From: JAKFVA01 sp046155225
GTDB lineage: Bacteria; Pseudomonadota; Gammaproteobacteria; Burkholderiales; Burkholderiaceae_C
Direction of reading: 5' to 3'
Length of the DNA: 12,951 nucleotides
NCBI GenBank assembly: GCA_046155225.1
Contig: JBJXED010000154.1
Location: 1 to 12,951 of the forward strand
Shown here in pieces: positions 1 through 6,609 of this stretch (its first letter is position 1; each line of letters opens with the position of its first letter). The notes beneath the pieces are model-generated. The model made no database searches. It saw only the letters and a list, made by a program, of their open reading frames with translations, and was not told the origin of the DNA. A program made the translations under genes and the position numbers.

Positions 1-183
1 GCCACCCTGCTGAAGATCTATGCCCTCTACAAACAAGCCACCGCAGGCGACAACACCGAGAAAAAGCCCGGCTTCGCCGACATGGTGGGCCGCGCCAAAT
101 GGGAAGCCTGGAACGGCTTCAAAGGCACCGCCAACGAGGCGGCGATGCAGCAGTACATTGATTTGATTGAGTCGCTGTCCTGA
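1..183 (+). CDS. Acyl-CoA-binding protein, 3' part (5' end outside window)
   Basis: The visible frame gives 60 C-terminal residues and ends at TGA 181-183. It contains the ACBP-family core: LLKIYALYKQAT, GDN, KKPGF, then GRAKWEAWNGFKG, followed by the final helix QQYIDLIESL. In this family the Tyr and Lys residues of YxxYKQAT and the Lys of AKWxAW contact the CoA nucleotide. A full ACBP is about 85-90 residues, so roughly the first 25 are missing to the left. ACBPs bind long-chain acyl-CoA esters in the cytosol, buffering them and delivering them to enzymes. The gene converges on the CoA-transferase gene at 217-1455 with only 33 bases between stop codons. Family assignment is very secure. The physiological role here is inferred. 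Confidence 0.95.
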   Translation, partial: ATLLKIYALYKQATAGDNTEKKPGFADMVGRAKWEAWNGFKGTANEAAMQQYIDLIESLS

Positions 184-192
184 GTTAACCCC

Positions 193-225
193 GTGGCGTG
201 ACTGAAGCGGATTCAGCTACGCCAC
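193..225. terminator. Stem-loop between convergent genes, possible bidirectional terminator
   Basis: GTGGCGT (193-199) pairs with ACGCCAC (219-225). Inside it CTGAA (202-206) pairs with TTCAG (212-216) around the loop GCGGA. A G-U pair and one A-C mismatch join the two stems, giving about 14 stem positions. It begins 9 bases after the ACBP stop, and its right arm covers the stop codon and last codons of the CoA-transferase gene. No T-run follows on either strand, so it is not a classical intrinsic terminator. It may act with Rho or as a 3'-end stabiliser. Confidence 0.5.
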
Positions 226-1455
226 CACCCCCCGCGCCTTCAGCCCGGCAATCTGCTCCTCACTCAGCCCCAGCTCGCGCAGCACCGCGTCGCTGTCCTG
301 CCCCAAGGCCGGTGCATTACGGCGGTGGCTGCCCGGCGTGGCCGAGAGTTTGGGGACAAAGCCGGGCACGGCCAACGCGCTGCCGTCCTCCATTTGAAGC
401 TGCTGCAGCATGCCGCGCGCCGCGTAATGCGCGTCGTGCGCGATGTCGGCGACGGTGTAGATTTTGCCGCTGGGGACTTCGGCGGCGGCGAGTGCGGCGA
501 GCACGCCCTCTACTGGCAGCTGCGCCGTCCAGGCGCCGATGGCGGCGTCTAGCTCTTCTACCCGCGCGACCCGGCCCGCATTGCTGGCGAGCTGCGCGTC
601 TTGCGCCAAATCAGGCCGGCCGATGCAGGCCATCAGGCGCTTGAAGATGCTGTCGCCGTTGCCGGCAATCAGGGCGTAGCCGCCGTCCGCGCACAGGTAG
701 GCATTCGTCGGCGCGATGCCCGGCAACGCGCTGCCGGCCGCGCCCCGCACCGCGCCAAACGCGCTGTACTCGGGCAGCAGGCTCTCCATGCAGTTGAAGA
801 CCGCCTCGTACAGCGCCACGTCGATCACCTGGCCGCGGCCTTGCGGTGCCTCGGTGCTGGCCGACGTGTGCCGCGCCTGCAACGCCAGCAAGATGCCGAT
901 GACGCCGTGGAGCGCGGCCAGCGTGTCGCCGATGCTGATGCCGGTGCGCACCGGCACGCGGCCCGGCTCACCGGTGAGGTGGCGCAGCCCGCCCATGGCC
1001 TCACCGACCACGCCAAAGCCCGGCCGGTCACGGTAAGGCCCGCTCTGGCCGTAGCCGCTGATGCGCAGCACGATCAATTTCGGGTTGGCGGCGATCAGAT
1101 CATCCGGGGCCAGGCCCCAGCCTTCCATGGCACCGGGGCGGAAGTTTTCGATCAGCACGTCGGCCTCCAGCGCCAACTGGCGCGCAATCGCCTGGCCGGC
1201 GGGCTGGCGCAAGTCCAGCGCCAGTGAACGCTTGTTGCGCGACTGCACCTGCCACCAGACCGAGGTGCCGTCCCTCAGCAGCCGCCACTGGCGCAGCGGG
1301 TCGCCGGTGTGGGGCGGCTCGACCTTGATCACCTCGGCACCGAAATCAGCGAGGGTTTTGGCCGCAAACGGGCCGGCAATGAGCTGGCCGAGTTCGAGGA
1401 CTTTGAGGCCTTGCAGCGGGCCGGGCGCGGTAGCAGCGACGGGATGGATCGTCAT
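217..1455 (-). CDS. CaiB/BaiF (class III) CoA-transferase
   Basis: This 412-residue protein is the usual length for class III CoA-transferases, which move CoA between an acyl-CoA donor and a carboxylic acid acceptor through an aspartyl-CoA anhydride. Family features in order: LKVLELGQLIAGPFAAKTLADFGAEVIKVE (about 18-46, given here in outline), GDPLRQW (51-57), RNKRSLALDL (73-82), the ENFRPGAMEGWGL segment (103-115), GYGQSGPY (134-141), and RTGISIGDTLAALHG (170-184), where D177 aligns with the catalytic Asp. The ATG at 1455 sits 17 codons before the conserved LKVLEL, as expected, but has no clear ribosome-binding site. It lies 27 bases downstream of the PHA-system gene on the same strand, so it may be the third gene of that transcript. 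The substrate cannot be told from sequence; formyl-CoA, carnitine, succinate or 2-methylacyl (racemase) relatives are all possible. Confidence 0.93.
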   Translation of the reverse strand: MTIHPVAATAPGPLQGLKVLELGQLIAGPFAAKTLADFGAEVIKVEPPHTGDPLRQWRLLRDGTSVWWQVQSRNKRSLALDLRQPAGQAIARQLALEADVLIENFRPGAMEGWGLAPDDLIAANPKLIVLRISGYGQSGPYRDRPGFGVVGEAMGGLRHLTGEPGRVPVRTGISIGDTLAALHGVIGILLALQARHTSASTEAPQGRGQVIDVALYEAVFNCMESLLPEYSAFGAVRGAAGSALPGIAPTNAYLCADGGYALIAGNGDSIFKRLMACIGRPDLAQDAQLASNAGRVARVEELDAAIGAWTAQLPVEGVLAALAAAEVPSGKIYTVADIAHDAHYAARGMLQQLQMEDGSALAVPGFVPKLSATPGSHRRNAPALGQDSDAVLRELGLSEEQIAGLKARGVVA

Positions 1456-1482
1456 GCGCGGTGCTGAATAAGGGCTGCCCGC

Positions 1483-1896
1483 TCAGGCTTTTTTGCGGCT
1501 GCCTGCGGTTTTGCCGGGTGCTTTGGCAGTGACTTTGGCGGCCAATTTGGTTGCTGCAGGTGGTGCCACTTTGGCAGCGGTTTTTGCCGCGGTTTTGGCA
1601 GCGGGCTGACCCTGCAGCAGGGCGTCCAGGTTCTTGCTGATCTCACCTTCGATCTTGCCTTTGAAGGCGCTGAGCAAAAAGCCCAGCTTGGCTTGCAGCA
1701 CAAACTGGCTGGCCGTCACTTCCAGCGTGCCGCTGACACCGCTGCGCTCAAAACCCACGGTATCGCTGGCCTGGCCCTCTTCGTAGGTGCAGGCCATGTC
1801 GAGTTGCGCCTCGGCCTGTTCGGCCCACTGAAAAGCCAGCTTGCGCGCCTTGGGCAGGCCCAGCTTGTGTTGCCGTTCAATATGAATGTCCGCCAC
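1483..1896 (-). CDS. PHA-system family protein (PF09650/TIGR02610-like) with Lys/Ala-rich tail
   Basis: The start is GTG at 1896-1894. An AAGGAG lies 7 bases upstream, and protein similarity begins exactly there (ADIHIERQHKLG), so the longer upstream reading frame is not used. The product is 137 residues. Residues 1-95 match the small polyhydroxyalkanoic-acid-system family: an IxRxHxLGxxxAR opening, a basic helix with FQWAEQ, then GFERSGVSGTLEVTASQFVL and LGFLLSAFKGKIEGEI. Residues 98-137 are an almost pure Ala/Lys/Pro/Thr tail with AAK-type repeats, many Lys/Arg and no acidic residue, resembling histone-H1-like or PhaF-type DNA-binding tails. The first 20 bases overlap the end of the metallopeptidase gene, which suggests translational coupling. 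Family membership is fairly sure. The biochemical role of the family is not established, and a link to PHA granules is known only from gene context in other genomes. Confidence 0.85.
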   Translation of the reverse strand: MADIHIERQHKLGLPKARKLAFQWAEQAEAQLDMACTYEEGQASDTVGFERSGVSGTLEVTASQFVLQAKLGFLLSAFKGKIEGEISKNLDALLQGQPAAKTAAKTAAKVAPPAATKLAAKVTAKAPGKTAGSRKKA

Positions 1897-3013
1897 TTGG
1901 GGTCTCCTTGAGGTTTTTGTGCCGCTGGTCTTGGGGCAAATCTGCCAGCCGCTGAACTGCATCATAAAACCTGGCCCAATCGCCGCCCTCACGCGCAAAC
2001 AGCGCCTCAAAGGCGGGCACCAGGTCGTCATAGGCCGCTTGCGCGCCCAAAGCGGCGTTGTTGGCGCGCGCCACCCAGGGGTCATAACCCGCATAGCCGC
2101 CCCAGCTTTGTTTGAGCAGTGCATAGTCCTGGCGAAACTTGCTGAAGACTCCTTCTTTCATAGCATTCAGGGAAGGATTTACCTTGGCTACAGCCTTATT
2201 TGATTCATAAATGGTCGCCAAATCGCGCCGCGCGGCCAATGTGAGGGCCTTGAACTGCCGCCGCCGCTGATCAAAGGTTTCGTACTCCGTGCGCGTGGCG
2301 GCTGGGCTTTGCGCCAGCCAACGCTGCGCGCCCAGCCGCTCGACCGCGGTGGCGAACGATTCGTTGAACTGCGTGTCCCCCGCCGCAAACACCACCTGGT
2401 GCGCGAGCTCGTGAAACACCAGCCGCGCCAATTCGCCCTCGGGGTAATGAATAAAGGTACTCAGCAGCGGGTCGCCGCCGGCCCAGTTGAGCTTGCCCAG
2501 CGTCGAATACGCGGGCACGCCGTAAACACTGACTTCCAGGCCCTCCGCTTGCAACTGCCGGACCAGCGCGCGTGCATCGCTCTCGGCGAAATAGCCCCGG
2601 TAGCCCACGCAGCCGGTGACCGGAAAACACCAGGTCTTGAGGGTGAGCGAGTCGGCCGGGGCGGCGACCACGTTCCACACCACGGCGCTGCGCTTGAGGT
2701 CGGCATAGCTCTGGTAGCTGGGGTTGTCGGGCAAGTGCAGCGCCGTCACGGCAAAGCGGCGGATGCGCTGCGCGGCTTCGAGCTTGCCGCGCAGCGCGGC
2801 GCTGGTGCCGCTGTCTTGTAGCCACTCGGGCACCGGGCGGGCGGCGCGCATCACTTGCACATGGCCGCTGACCGACTGCCAGTAGTAGCCCACGTCGAGC
2901 ACCGCCGCACAGCCCGACAGGCTGAGCAGCGTCGCCGCCAGCAGCAGTGGGCACCAGCGCGGCAGGGTTGCGGCTTGCACCAGGCGCTGGGCCGCACTTT
3001 CGTTGGAGTTCAT
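1877..3013 (-). CDS. Lipoprotein zinc metallopeptidase, putative aminopeptidase (PF10023-like)
   Basis: The ATG at 3013 gives 378 residues. The first 35 form a lipoprotein signal peptide: a basic start, a hydrophobic run (about 17-31), and the lipobox LSGC with Cys35 as lipidation site. The mature part has YYWQSVSGHVQVM (43-55), CFPVTGCVGYRGYF (129-142), the zinc motif HELAH (201-205) preceded by FIHYPEGELARLVF, and NESFATAVE (217-225), whose Glu would be the third zinc ligand. The C-terminal half carries QSWGGYAGYDPW and the DLVPAFEALFAREGG segment typical of this family. It is probably anchored in the outer membrane, facing the periplasm. No clear Shine-Dalgarno precedes the ATG, but a more upstream start would spoil the signal peptide. 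The segment of residues about 270-286 is encoded by a dispersed AT-rich repeat. It overlaps the next gene by 20 bases. Peptidase activity is inferred from the motif. Confidence 0.9.
   Translation of the reverse strand: MNSNESAAQRLVQAATLPRWCPLLLAATLLSLSGCAAVLDVGYYWQSVSGHVQVMRAARPVPEWLQDSGTSAALRGKLEAAQRIRRFAVTALHLPDNPSYQSYADLKRSAVVWNVVAAPADSLTLKTWCFPVTGCVGYRGYFAESDARALVRQLQAEGLEVSVYGVPAYSTLGKLNWAGGDPLLSTFIHYPEGELARLVFHELAHQVVFAAGDTQFNESFATAVERLGAQRWLAQSPAATRTEYETFDQRRRQFKALTLAARRDLATIYESNKAVAKVNPSLNAMKEGVFSKFRQDYALLKQSWGGYAGYDPWVARANNAALGAQAAYDDLVPAFEALFAREGGDWARFYDAVQRLADLPQDQRHKNLKETPSGGHSY
2157..2206 (+). repeat. AT-rich dispersed repeat, copy inside the metallopeptidase gene
   Basis: This 50-base stretch matches 11096-11047 (minus strand) without gaps at 37 of 50 positions by hand count. 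The best blocks are ATAGCA, TATACCTTGGC versus TTTACCTTGGC, and ATTTGATTC. It has 20 G/C in 50, far below its surroundings. An inner AAGG/CCTT stem is possible. It is read in the antisense direction by the metallopeptidase gene and encodes residues 270-286. Confidence 0.55.
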
Positions 3014-3065
3014 GGTGAGAATTGTTTCACAGCGCTTTGCGCCCGCTGGCAAAGGAAGCCGGAAG

Positions 3066-3099
3066 ACAAGGGTGGCACAAGGGTGGCAACACCTTGTCA
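3066..3099. promoter_or_regulatory. Tandem 11-bp repeats with inverted half-site in divergent spacer
   Basis: ACAAGGGTGGC occurs twice head-to-tail without a gap (3066-3076 and 3077-3087). An inverted partner CCTTGT follows at about 3092-3097. This lies in the 145-base spacer between the divergent metallopeptidase and binding-protein genes, where promoters and operators for both must lie. No convincing sigma-70 pair could be assigned. A regulator-binding site is a reasonable guess, not shown. Confidence 0.35.
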
Positions 3100-3158
3100 C
3101 AGTCAAGCCCCATAGTGCTGCCAGCAGACCCCCCAAGCCAACACCGGGAGCAGCCCCC

Positions 3159-4301
3159 ATGCAACGCCGCACTTTCGCGCTGGCCGCTTTGGCCGCCAGC
3201 ACACCCTTGTCCGCCCGGGCCCAAGCACCGGCGGCGACCAAAGCGTTGGCAGACAACCTGATTTTGCTCGGCCAAACCGCCGCCATCAGCGGCCCCGAAG
3301 CCGACAGCGGCAGGCAGTACCACCAAGGTGCGCAATTGCATTTCGCCGCGCTCAACGCCAGGGGCGGCATCAGCGGCCGCCGTATCGAGCTGCGGCTGCT
3401 GGACGATGCCGGGGACCCCGGGCAGGCGGCGGCCAATGCGCGCAGCCTCATCAACGACGGCGTGTTTGCGCTGTTTGGCAGCTACGGCGCCGGGCCCTCG
3501 CTGGCGGCGCTGCCGTTAGCCGTGCAAGCCAAGGTGCCGCTGGTCGCCCCGCTGTCCGGAGCGCAGGCGCTGCGCCAGCCCTACAGCCGCTTTGTGGTGC
3601 ATGTGCGGGCGTCGTACGAAGACGAAGTGCTGGCGCTGGTGCGGCATGCCGCAGGCACAGGCGTGACCAAGCTGGCCGCGCTGTGCGAGGAGGGCGAATT
3701 TGGCGATGAGGGGCTGAAAGTGGTGCAAGCAGCCTTGTCTGCCGCGAAGCTGCCGCCGCCAATTCTGGGCAAAGTCAACGCCCAATCGGTCAATGTGGGG
3801 CAGGCCATCACCGACATCGTGGGCAAACAGCCGCACGGCATCGTGCTGCTGTGCAGCTTCAAAGCCAGCGCGGCCTTTATACGCGGCGCGCGCTCGGCTG
3901 GCTACAAGGGCAGTTACTACGCCCTCTCACACGTGGGCACGCAGGGCCTGGGCAAAGAGATGGGGCCGCTGGCCCGCGGCATTGTGGTCAGCGAAGTCAT
4001 GCCCTACCCTTTCCGCGCCCATTCGGCCCTGTCGCGCGACTATCTGGAGGCGCTCAAAACCGCCAGCAACAAAGAACCGTCTTACCTGGGCATGGAAGGT
4101 TTTGTCGCCGCGCAGGTCTGCGGTGAAGTGCTGCGCCGCGCCGGCCGCAACCTGACGACCGACAGCTTTTTGGCGGCGCTTGACGGCATCCGAAAACTCA
4201 ACCTGGGCAGCTTTTTGCTCGACTACGGCCCGCGCAACAACAGCGGCAGCAAGTTTGTGGACCTGGTGCTGCTCGACGCCAAAGGCCAGGTCATGCGCTG
4301 A
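3159..4301 (+). CDS. Periplasmic substrate-binding protein, branched-chain amino acid type (paralog 1)
   Basis: The ATG at 3159 has GGGAG 8 bases upstream and begins a signal peptide, so it is preferred over the longer open frame. The 380-residue product starts MQRRTFALA with a twin-arginine-like motif and a probable cleavage after ARA (residue 21). The mature part is a Peripla_BP_6 (LivJ-type) fold: LGQTAAISGPEADSG, then LNARGGISGRRIELRLLDD, INDGVFALFGSYG, VPLVAPLSGAQALRQP, HVRASYEDE and a C-terminal GMEGFVAAQV/LRRAGRN region. It binds a small solute in the periplasm for an ABC importer. It is a close paralog of the next gene, roughly half identical by eye. The lobe-2 segment that usually reads like NDSYGKAG is here EEGEFGDEG, so ligand preference probably differs. 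No permease or ATPase gene lies in the window. The ligand is unknown and need not be an amino acid. Confidence 0.92.
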   Translation: MQRRTFALAALAASTPLSARAQAPAATKALADNLILLGQTAAISGPEADSGRQYHQGAQLHFAALNARGGISGRRIELRLLDDAGDPGQAAANARSLINDGVFALFGSYGAGPSLAALPLAVQAKVPLVAPLSGAQALRQPYSRFVVHVRASYEDEVLALVRHAAGTGVTKLAALCEEGEFGDEGLKVVQAALSAAKLPPPILGKVNAQSVNVGQAITDIVGKQPHGIVLLCSFKASAAFIRGARSAGYKGSYYALSHVGTQGLGKEMGPLARGIVVSEVMPYPFRAHSALSRDYLEALKTASNKEPSYLGMEGFVAAQVCGEVLRRAGRNLTTDSFLAALDGIRKLNLGSFLLDYGPRNNSGSKFVDLVLLDAKGQVMR

Positions 4302-4317
4302 AGGCCGATGCAGCGCA
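4294..4317 (+). terminator. Stem-loop over the stop codon of the first binding-protein gene
   Basis: TGCGCTG (4294-4300) and CAGCGCA (4311-4317) form a 7-bp GC-rich stem around a 10-base loop that includes the end of the TGA stop. No T-run follows. It could partly end or stabilise the first transcript upstream of the paralog. It is a weak call because GC-rich DNA yields such stems by chance. Confidence 0.25.
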
Positions 4318-4353
4318 GCGTGTCGATTGCGCCAGCCAAGTAGTTCATAAGCA

Positions 4354-4404
4354 GTCATTTATGCCAAATCAGAGGCTGCCGCTCCTTAAATCAGGGGTCA
4401 TGAC
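4354..4404 (-). repeat. Possible third, degenerate copy of the AT-rich repeat
   Basis: Read on the minus strand, this part of the 164-base spacer has CAGCCTCTGATTTGG and then CATAAATGA. This resembles CAGCCTTATTTGATTCATAAATGG in the copy at 2157-2214 if a few short gaps are allowed. The other half of the repeat aligns only with a gap of about 8 bases. The rest of the 4302-4465 spacer shows the ribosome-binding site of the next gene and small palindromes (GTCATGAC at 4397-4404), but no promoter I can defend. Confidence 0.25.
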
Positions 4405-4465
4405 TTGCTGCAAAGCCTTTGATATCTGAAACAATACATAAGACCAAAGCCCAAAAGGAAACCCC

Positions 4466-5587
4466 ATGAAACGCCGTCAATTTGCCCTGGCCTCGCTGCT
4501 GGCCAGCCCCTTGGCACAGGGGCTGGCCTGGGCCCAATCGAACAAAGTTGTGCTGGGCCAATCAGCCCCGACCACCGGCCCGGCGGCGCAACTCGGTATC
4601 CAGTTCAACAACGGTGCCAAGCTGTTTTTTGACAGCGTGAACGCCAAAGGCGGTGTGCTGGGCCGCCAAATTGAGCTGCGGCTGGTGGACGACGGCTACG
4701 AGCCCGAGCGCACTGCCGCCAACACCAAGAAATTCATTGAAGACGGTGTGTTCGCCCTGTTTGGCTACATCGGCACGCCCACCAGCCTGGCGGCATTGCC
4801 GCTGGCCACAGCAGCCAAAGTGCCATTTTTTGCGCCATTCACCGGGGCGCAGGCGCTGCGTGAGCCGTTCAACCGCTATGCGGTGCATGTGCGCGCCTCG
4901 TACTTTGACGAGACGGCCGCCATCGTCAGGCAGTCGGATTCGGTAGGCATCAAGAAATTGGGCGTTTTCTACCAAAACGACAGCTACGGCAAAGCGGGCT
5001 TGGAAGGCGTCACGCGGGCGCTGGCCACGCTCAACCGCAAACCCGTCAGCACCGGCACGGTCGAGCGCAACTCGGTTGATGTGGCCAAGGCGGTAGCTGA
5101 CATCATGGCCCAGCAGCCCGAGGCGATCGTGCAAATCAGTGCCTACAAATCCTGCGCTGCCTTTGTGCGTGAAGTGCGCAAGGCGGGCTTTGGCGGCACC
5201 TTCTACAACGTGTCGTTCGTTGGCACGGCCGCACTGGGCACCGAACTGGGTAAAGACGCGCGCGGCGTCGCCATCAGCCAGGTCATGCCGTTTCCTTTTT
5301 CACCCATCACGGCCTTGTCAGGCGAGTATCTGAATGCGGTGGCCACCAACAAAGACCTGACGCCCAACTACTCCAGCATGGAGGGGTATGTGGCTGCCAA
5401 AGTGTTCGTTGAGGCACTGCGCCGGGCCGGCAAAAACGCCACGCAAGAAGATTTTCTGGCAGCGGTCGAAAGCATTCAAAACCTCAACCTGGGCGGTTTT
5501 ATTGTGGACTTCAGTGCGCGCAAGCACGAAGGCTCGAAATTCGTCGAGTTGACCATGCTAGACGCCACCGGCCGGGTGCGGCGCTAG
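4466..5587 (+). CDS. Periplasmic substrate-binding protein, branched-chain amino acid type (paralog 2)
   Basis: The ATG at 4466 is preceded by AAGGAA (4455-4460) with a 5-base spacer. The 373-residue product begins MKRRQFALAS, an RR-type signal peptide with likely cleavage after AWA (residue 23). It then has the LivJ/Peripla_BP_6 pattern: LGQSAPTTGPAAQLG, FNNGAKLFFDSVNAKGG, GRQIELRLVDD, GVFALFGYIGTPTS, VPFFAPFTGAQALREP, FYQNDSYGKAGLEGV and SSMEGYVAAKVFVEALRRAG. The YQNDSYG segment matches the usual family form, unlike the upstream paralog. It would deliver a small solute to an ABC importer encoded elsewhere. A 164-base gap separates it from paralog 1, so it may have its own promoter. It converges on gmd with 8 bases between stops. 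The ligand is not predictable from sequence alone. Confidence 0.93.
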   Translation: MKRRQFALASLLASPLAQGLAWAQSNKVVLGQSAPTTGPAAQLGIQFNNGAKLFFDSVNAKGGVLGRQIELRLVDDGYEPERTAANTKKFIEDGVFALFGYIGTPTSLAALPLATAAKVPFFAPFTGAQALREPFNRYAVHVRASYFDETAAIVRQSDSVGIKKLGVFYQNDSYGKAGLEGVTRALATLNRKPVSTGTVERNSVDVAKAVADIMAQQPEAIVQISAYKSCAAFVREVRKAGFGGTFYNVSFVGTAALGTELGKDARGVAISQVMPFPFSPITALSGEYLNAVATNKDLTPNYSSMEGYVAAKVFVEALRRAGKNATQEDFLAAVESIQNLNLGGFIVDFSARKHEGSKFVELTMLDATGRVRR

Positions 5588-5588
5588 G

Positions 5589-5609
5589 GCCGGACTCAAG
5601 TGAGTCGGC
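5589..5609. terminator. Stem-loop between convergent genes, possible bidirectional terminator
   Basis: GACTCA (5593-5598) and TGAGTC (5601-5606) are inverted. They are extended by GCC (5589-5591) with GGC (5607-5609) across a single bulged G. The stem sits exactly between the stop codons of the binding-protein gene and gmd and overlaps the gmd stop. No T-run follows on either strand. Confidence 0.4.
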
Positions 5610-6561
5610 GCAGGTCGGCTTCCACCATCATGGCGATCAGCGCCTCCAGCGAGGTGCCCGCCTGCCAACCCAGCAGGCGCCGTGCCTTGGCCGGGTTGCC
5701 CAGCAGCACATCGACTTCGGCAGGGCGAAAAAACTGCGGGTCGATCACCACATGGTCCTGGTAATTCAATCCCAGATGCGCAAACGCCATGCGGCACATT
5801 TCGCGCACGGTGGTTGTGGCACCGGTCGCCACAACAAAGTCGTCGCCCTTGGGCTGTTGCAACATCAGCCACATGGCCTGTACATAATCGCCCGCAAAAC
5901 CCCAATCCCGCTGCGCATCAATATTTCCGAGGCGAAGTTCTTGCTGCAGGCCGCGCTTGATACGCGCCGCCGCCAGCGTCACTTTGCGAGTCACGAATTC
6001 AACCCCGCGCAGCGGTGACTCGTGGTTGAACAAGATGCCGCACGAGGCATGCATGCCGTAACTCTCGCGGTAATTGACCGTCATCCAGTGCGCATACAAC
6101 TTGGACGCACCATAAGGGCTGCGCGGATGGAACAGCGTTTGTTCGTCCTGCATGGGGCCTTGCGTCAAGCCAAACTGCTCACTGGTGGAGGCTTGGTAGA
6201 AGCGCGCAGCTGACTGCGACAGGCGCAGCGCTTCGAGCATGTGGGCCGCGCCCACCGCGTTGACCTGCGCCGTCAGCAAGGGTTGCTGCCAGGACGTGCC
6301 GACAAAGCTTTGCGCCGCCAGGTTGTACACCTCGTCCGGCTGGCATTGCTCGACCGCACGCAGCACAGCGCTCAGGTCGGTCACGTCACCGTCAATCAGC
6401 TTGACATCGGCAGCAATGCCCAGTTCGCGCAAGCGCCACAAGGTGTCGGAAGCGCGGCGCGGCATCAGGCCGTGCACGGCGTAGCCCTGGCCCAGCAGCA
6501 GTTGCGCCAAATAAGCACCGTCTTGTCCGGTAATGCCAGTGATGAGGGCCGATGCGGTCAT
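5596..6561 (-). CDS. gmd: GDP-mannose 4,6-dehydratase
   Basis: Gmd converts GDP-D-mannose to GDP-4-dehydro-6-deoxy-D-mannose, the branch point to GDP-rhamnose, GDP-fucose and related 6-deoxy sugars for surface glycans. This 321-residue protein is the short type found in Pseudomonas; the E. coli enzyme is longer by about 50 residues. It shows GITGQDG (9-15, NAD(P)-binding glycine motif), RRASDTLWRLRELGI (35-49), DEVYNLAAQSFVGTSW, STSEQFG (125-131, with T126 and E128), the SPYGASK motif (Y150, K154), VNYRESYGMHAS, ILFNHESPLRG, FVTRKVT and the C-terminal FFRPAEVDVLLGNPAKARRLLGW. The start has AGGAAA 8 bases upstream. It lies 39 bases downstream of the ABC exporter on the same strand. No Rmd, GMER or glycosyltransferase gene is nearby, so the final sugar cannot be named. 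Confidence 0.95.
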   Translation of the reverse strand: MTASALITGITGQDGAYLAQLLLGQGYAVHGLMPRRASDTLWRLRELGIAADVKLIDGDVTDLSAVLRAVEQCQPDEVYNLAAQSFVGTSWQQPLLTAQVNAVGAAHMLEALRLSQSAARFYQASTSEQFGLTQGPMQDEQTLFHPRSPYGASKLYAHWMTVNYRESYGMHASCGILFNHESPLRGVEFVTRKVTLAAARIKRGLQQELRLGNIDAQRDWGFAGDYVQAMWLMLQQPKGDDFVVATGATTTVREMCRMAFAHLGLNYQDHVVIDPQFFRPAEVDVLLGNPAKARRLLGWQAGTSLEALIAMMVEADLRRLT

Positions 6562-6596
6562 GGGGGAGGTTTCCTGTGCACAGAGCTTGGAATTGT

Positions 6597-6609
6597 GCCG
6601 CTAAGCGGC
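6597..6609. other. Small stem-loop at the exporter stop codon
   Basis: GCCGC and GCGGC pair around a TAA loop, covering the stop codon of the exporter gene (TAG on the minus strand). It lies in the 39-base gap before gmd. No T-run follows in the direction of these genes, so it is more likely a minor processing or attenuation element, or chance, than a terminator. Confidence 0.2.

Noticed and set aside
3003..3158. N-terminal 52-codon extension of the first binding protein
   Set aside because: The extension lacks signal-peptide character and overlaps the divergent gene's start. The ATG at 3159 has a ribosome-binding site and begins an RR-type leader.
4405..4440. Sigma-70 promoter for the second binding-protein gene (TTGCTG with GATATC or TACATA)
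   Set aside because: No pair has acceptable spacing and both boxes match poorly, so it is not reported as a feature.
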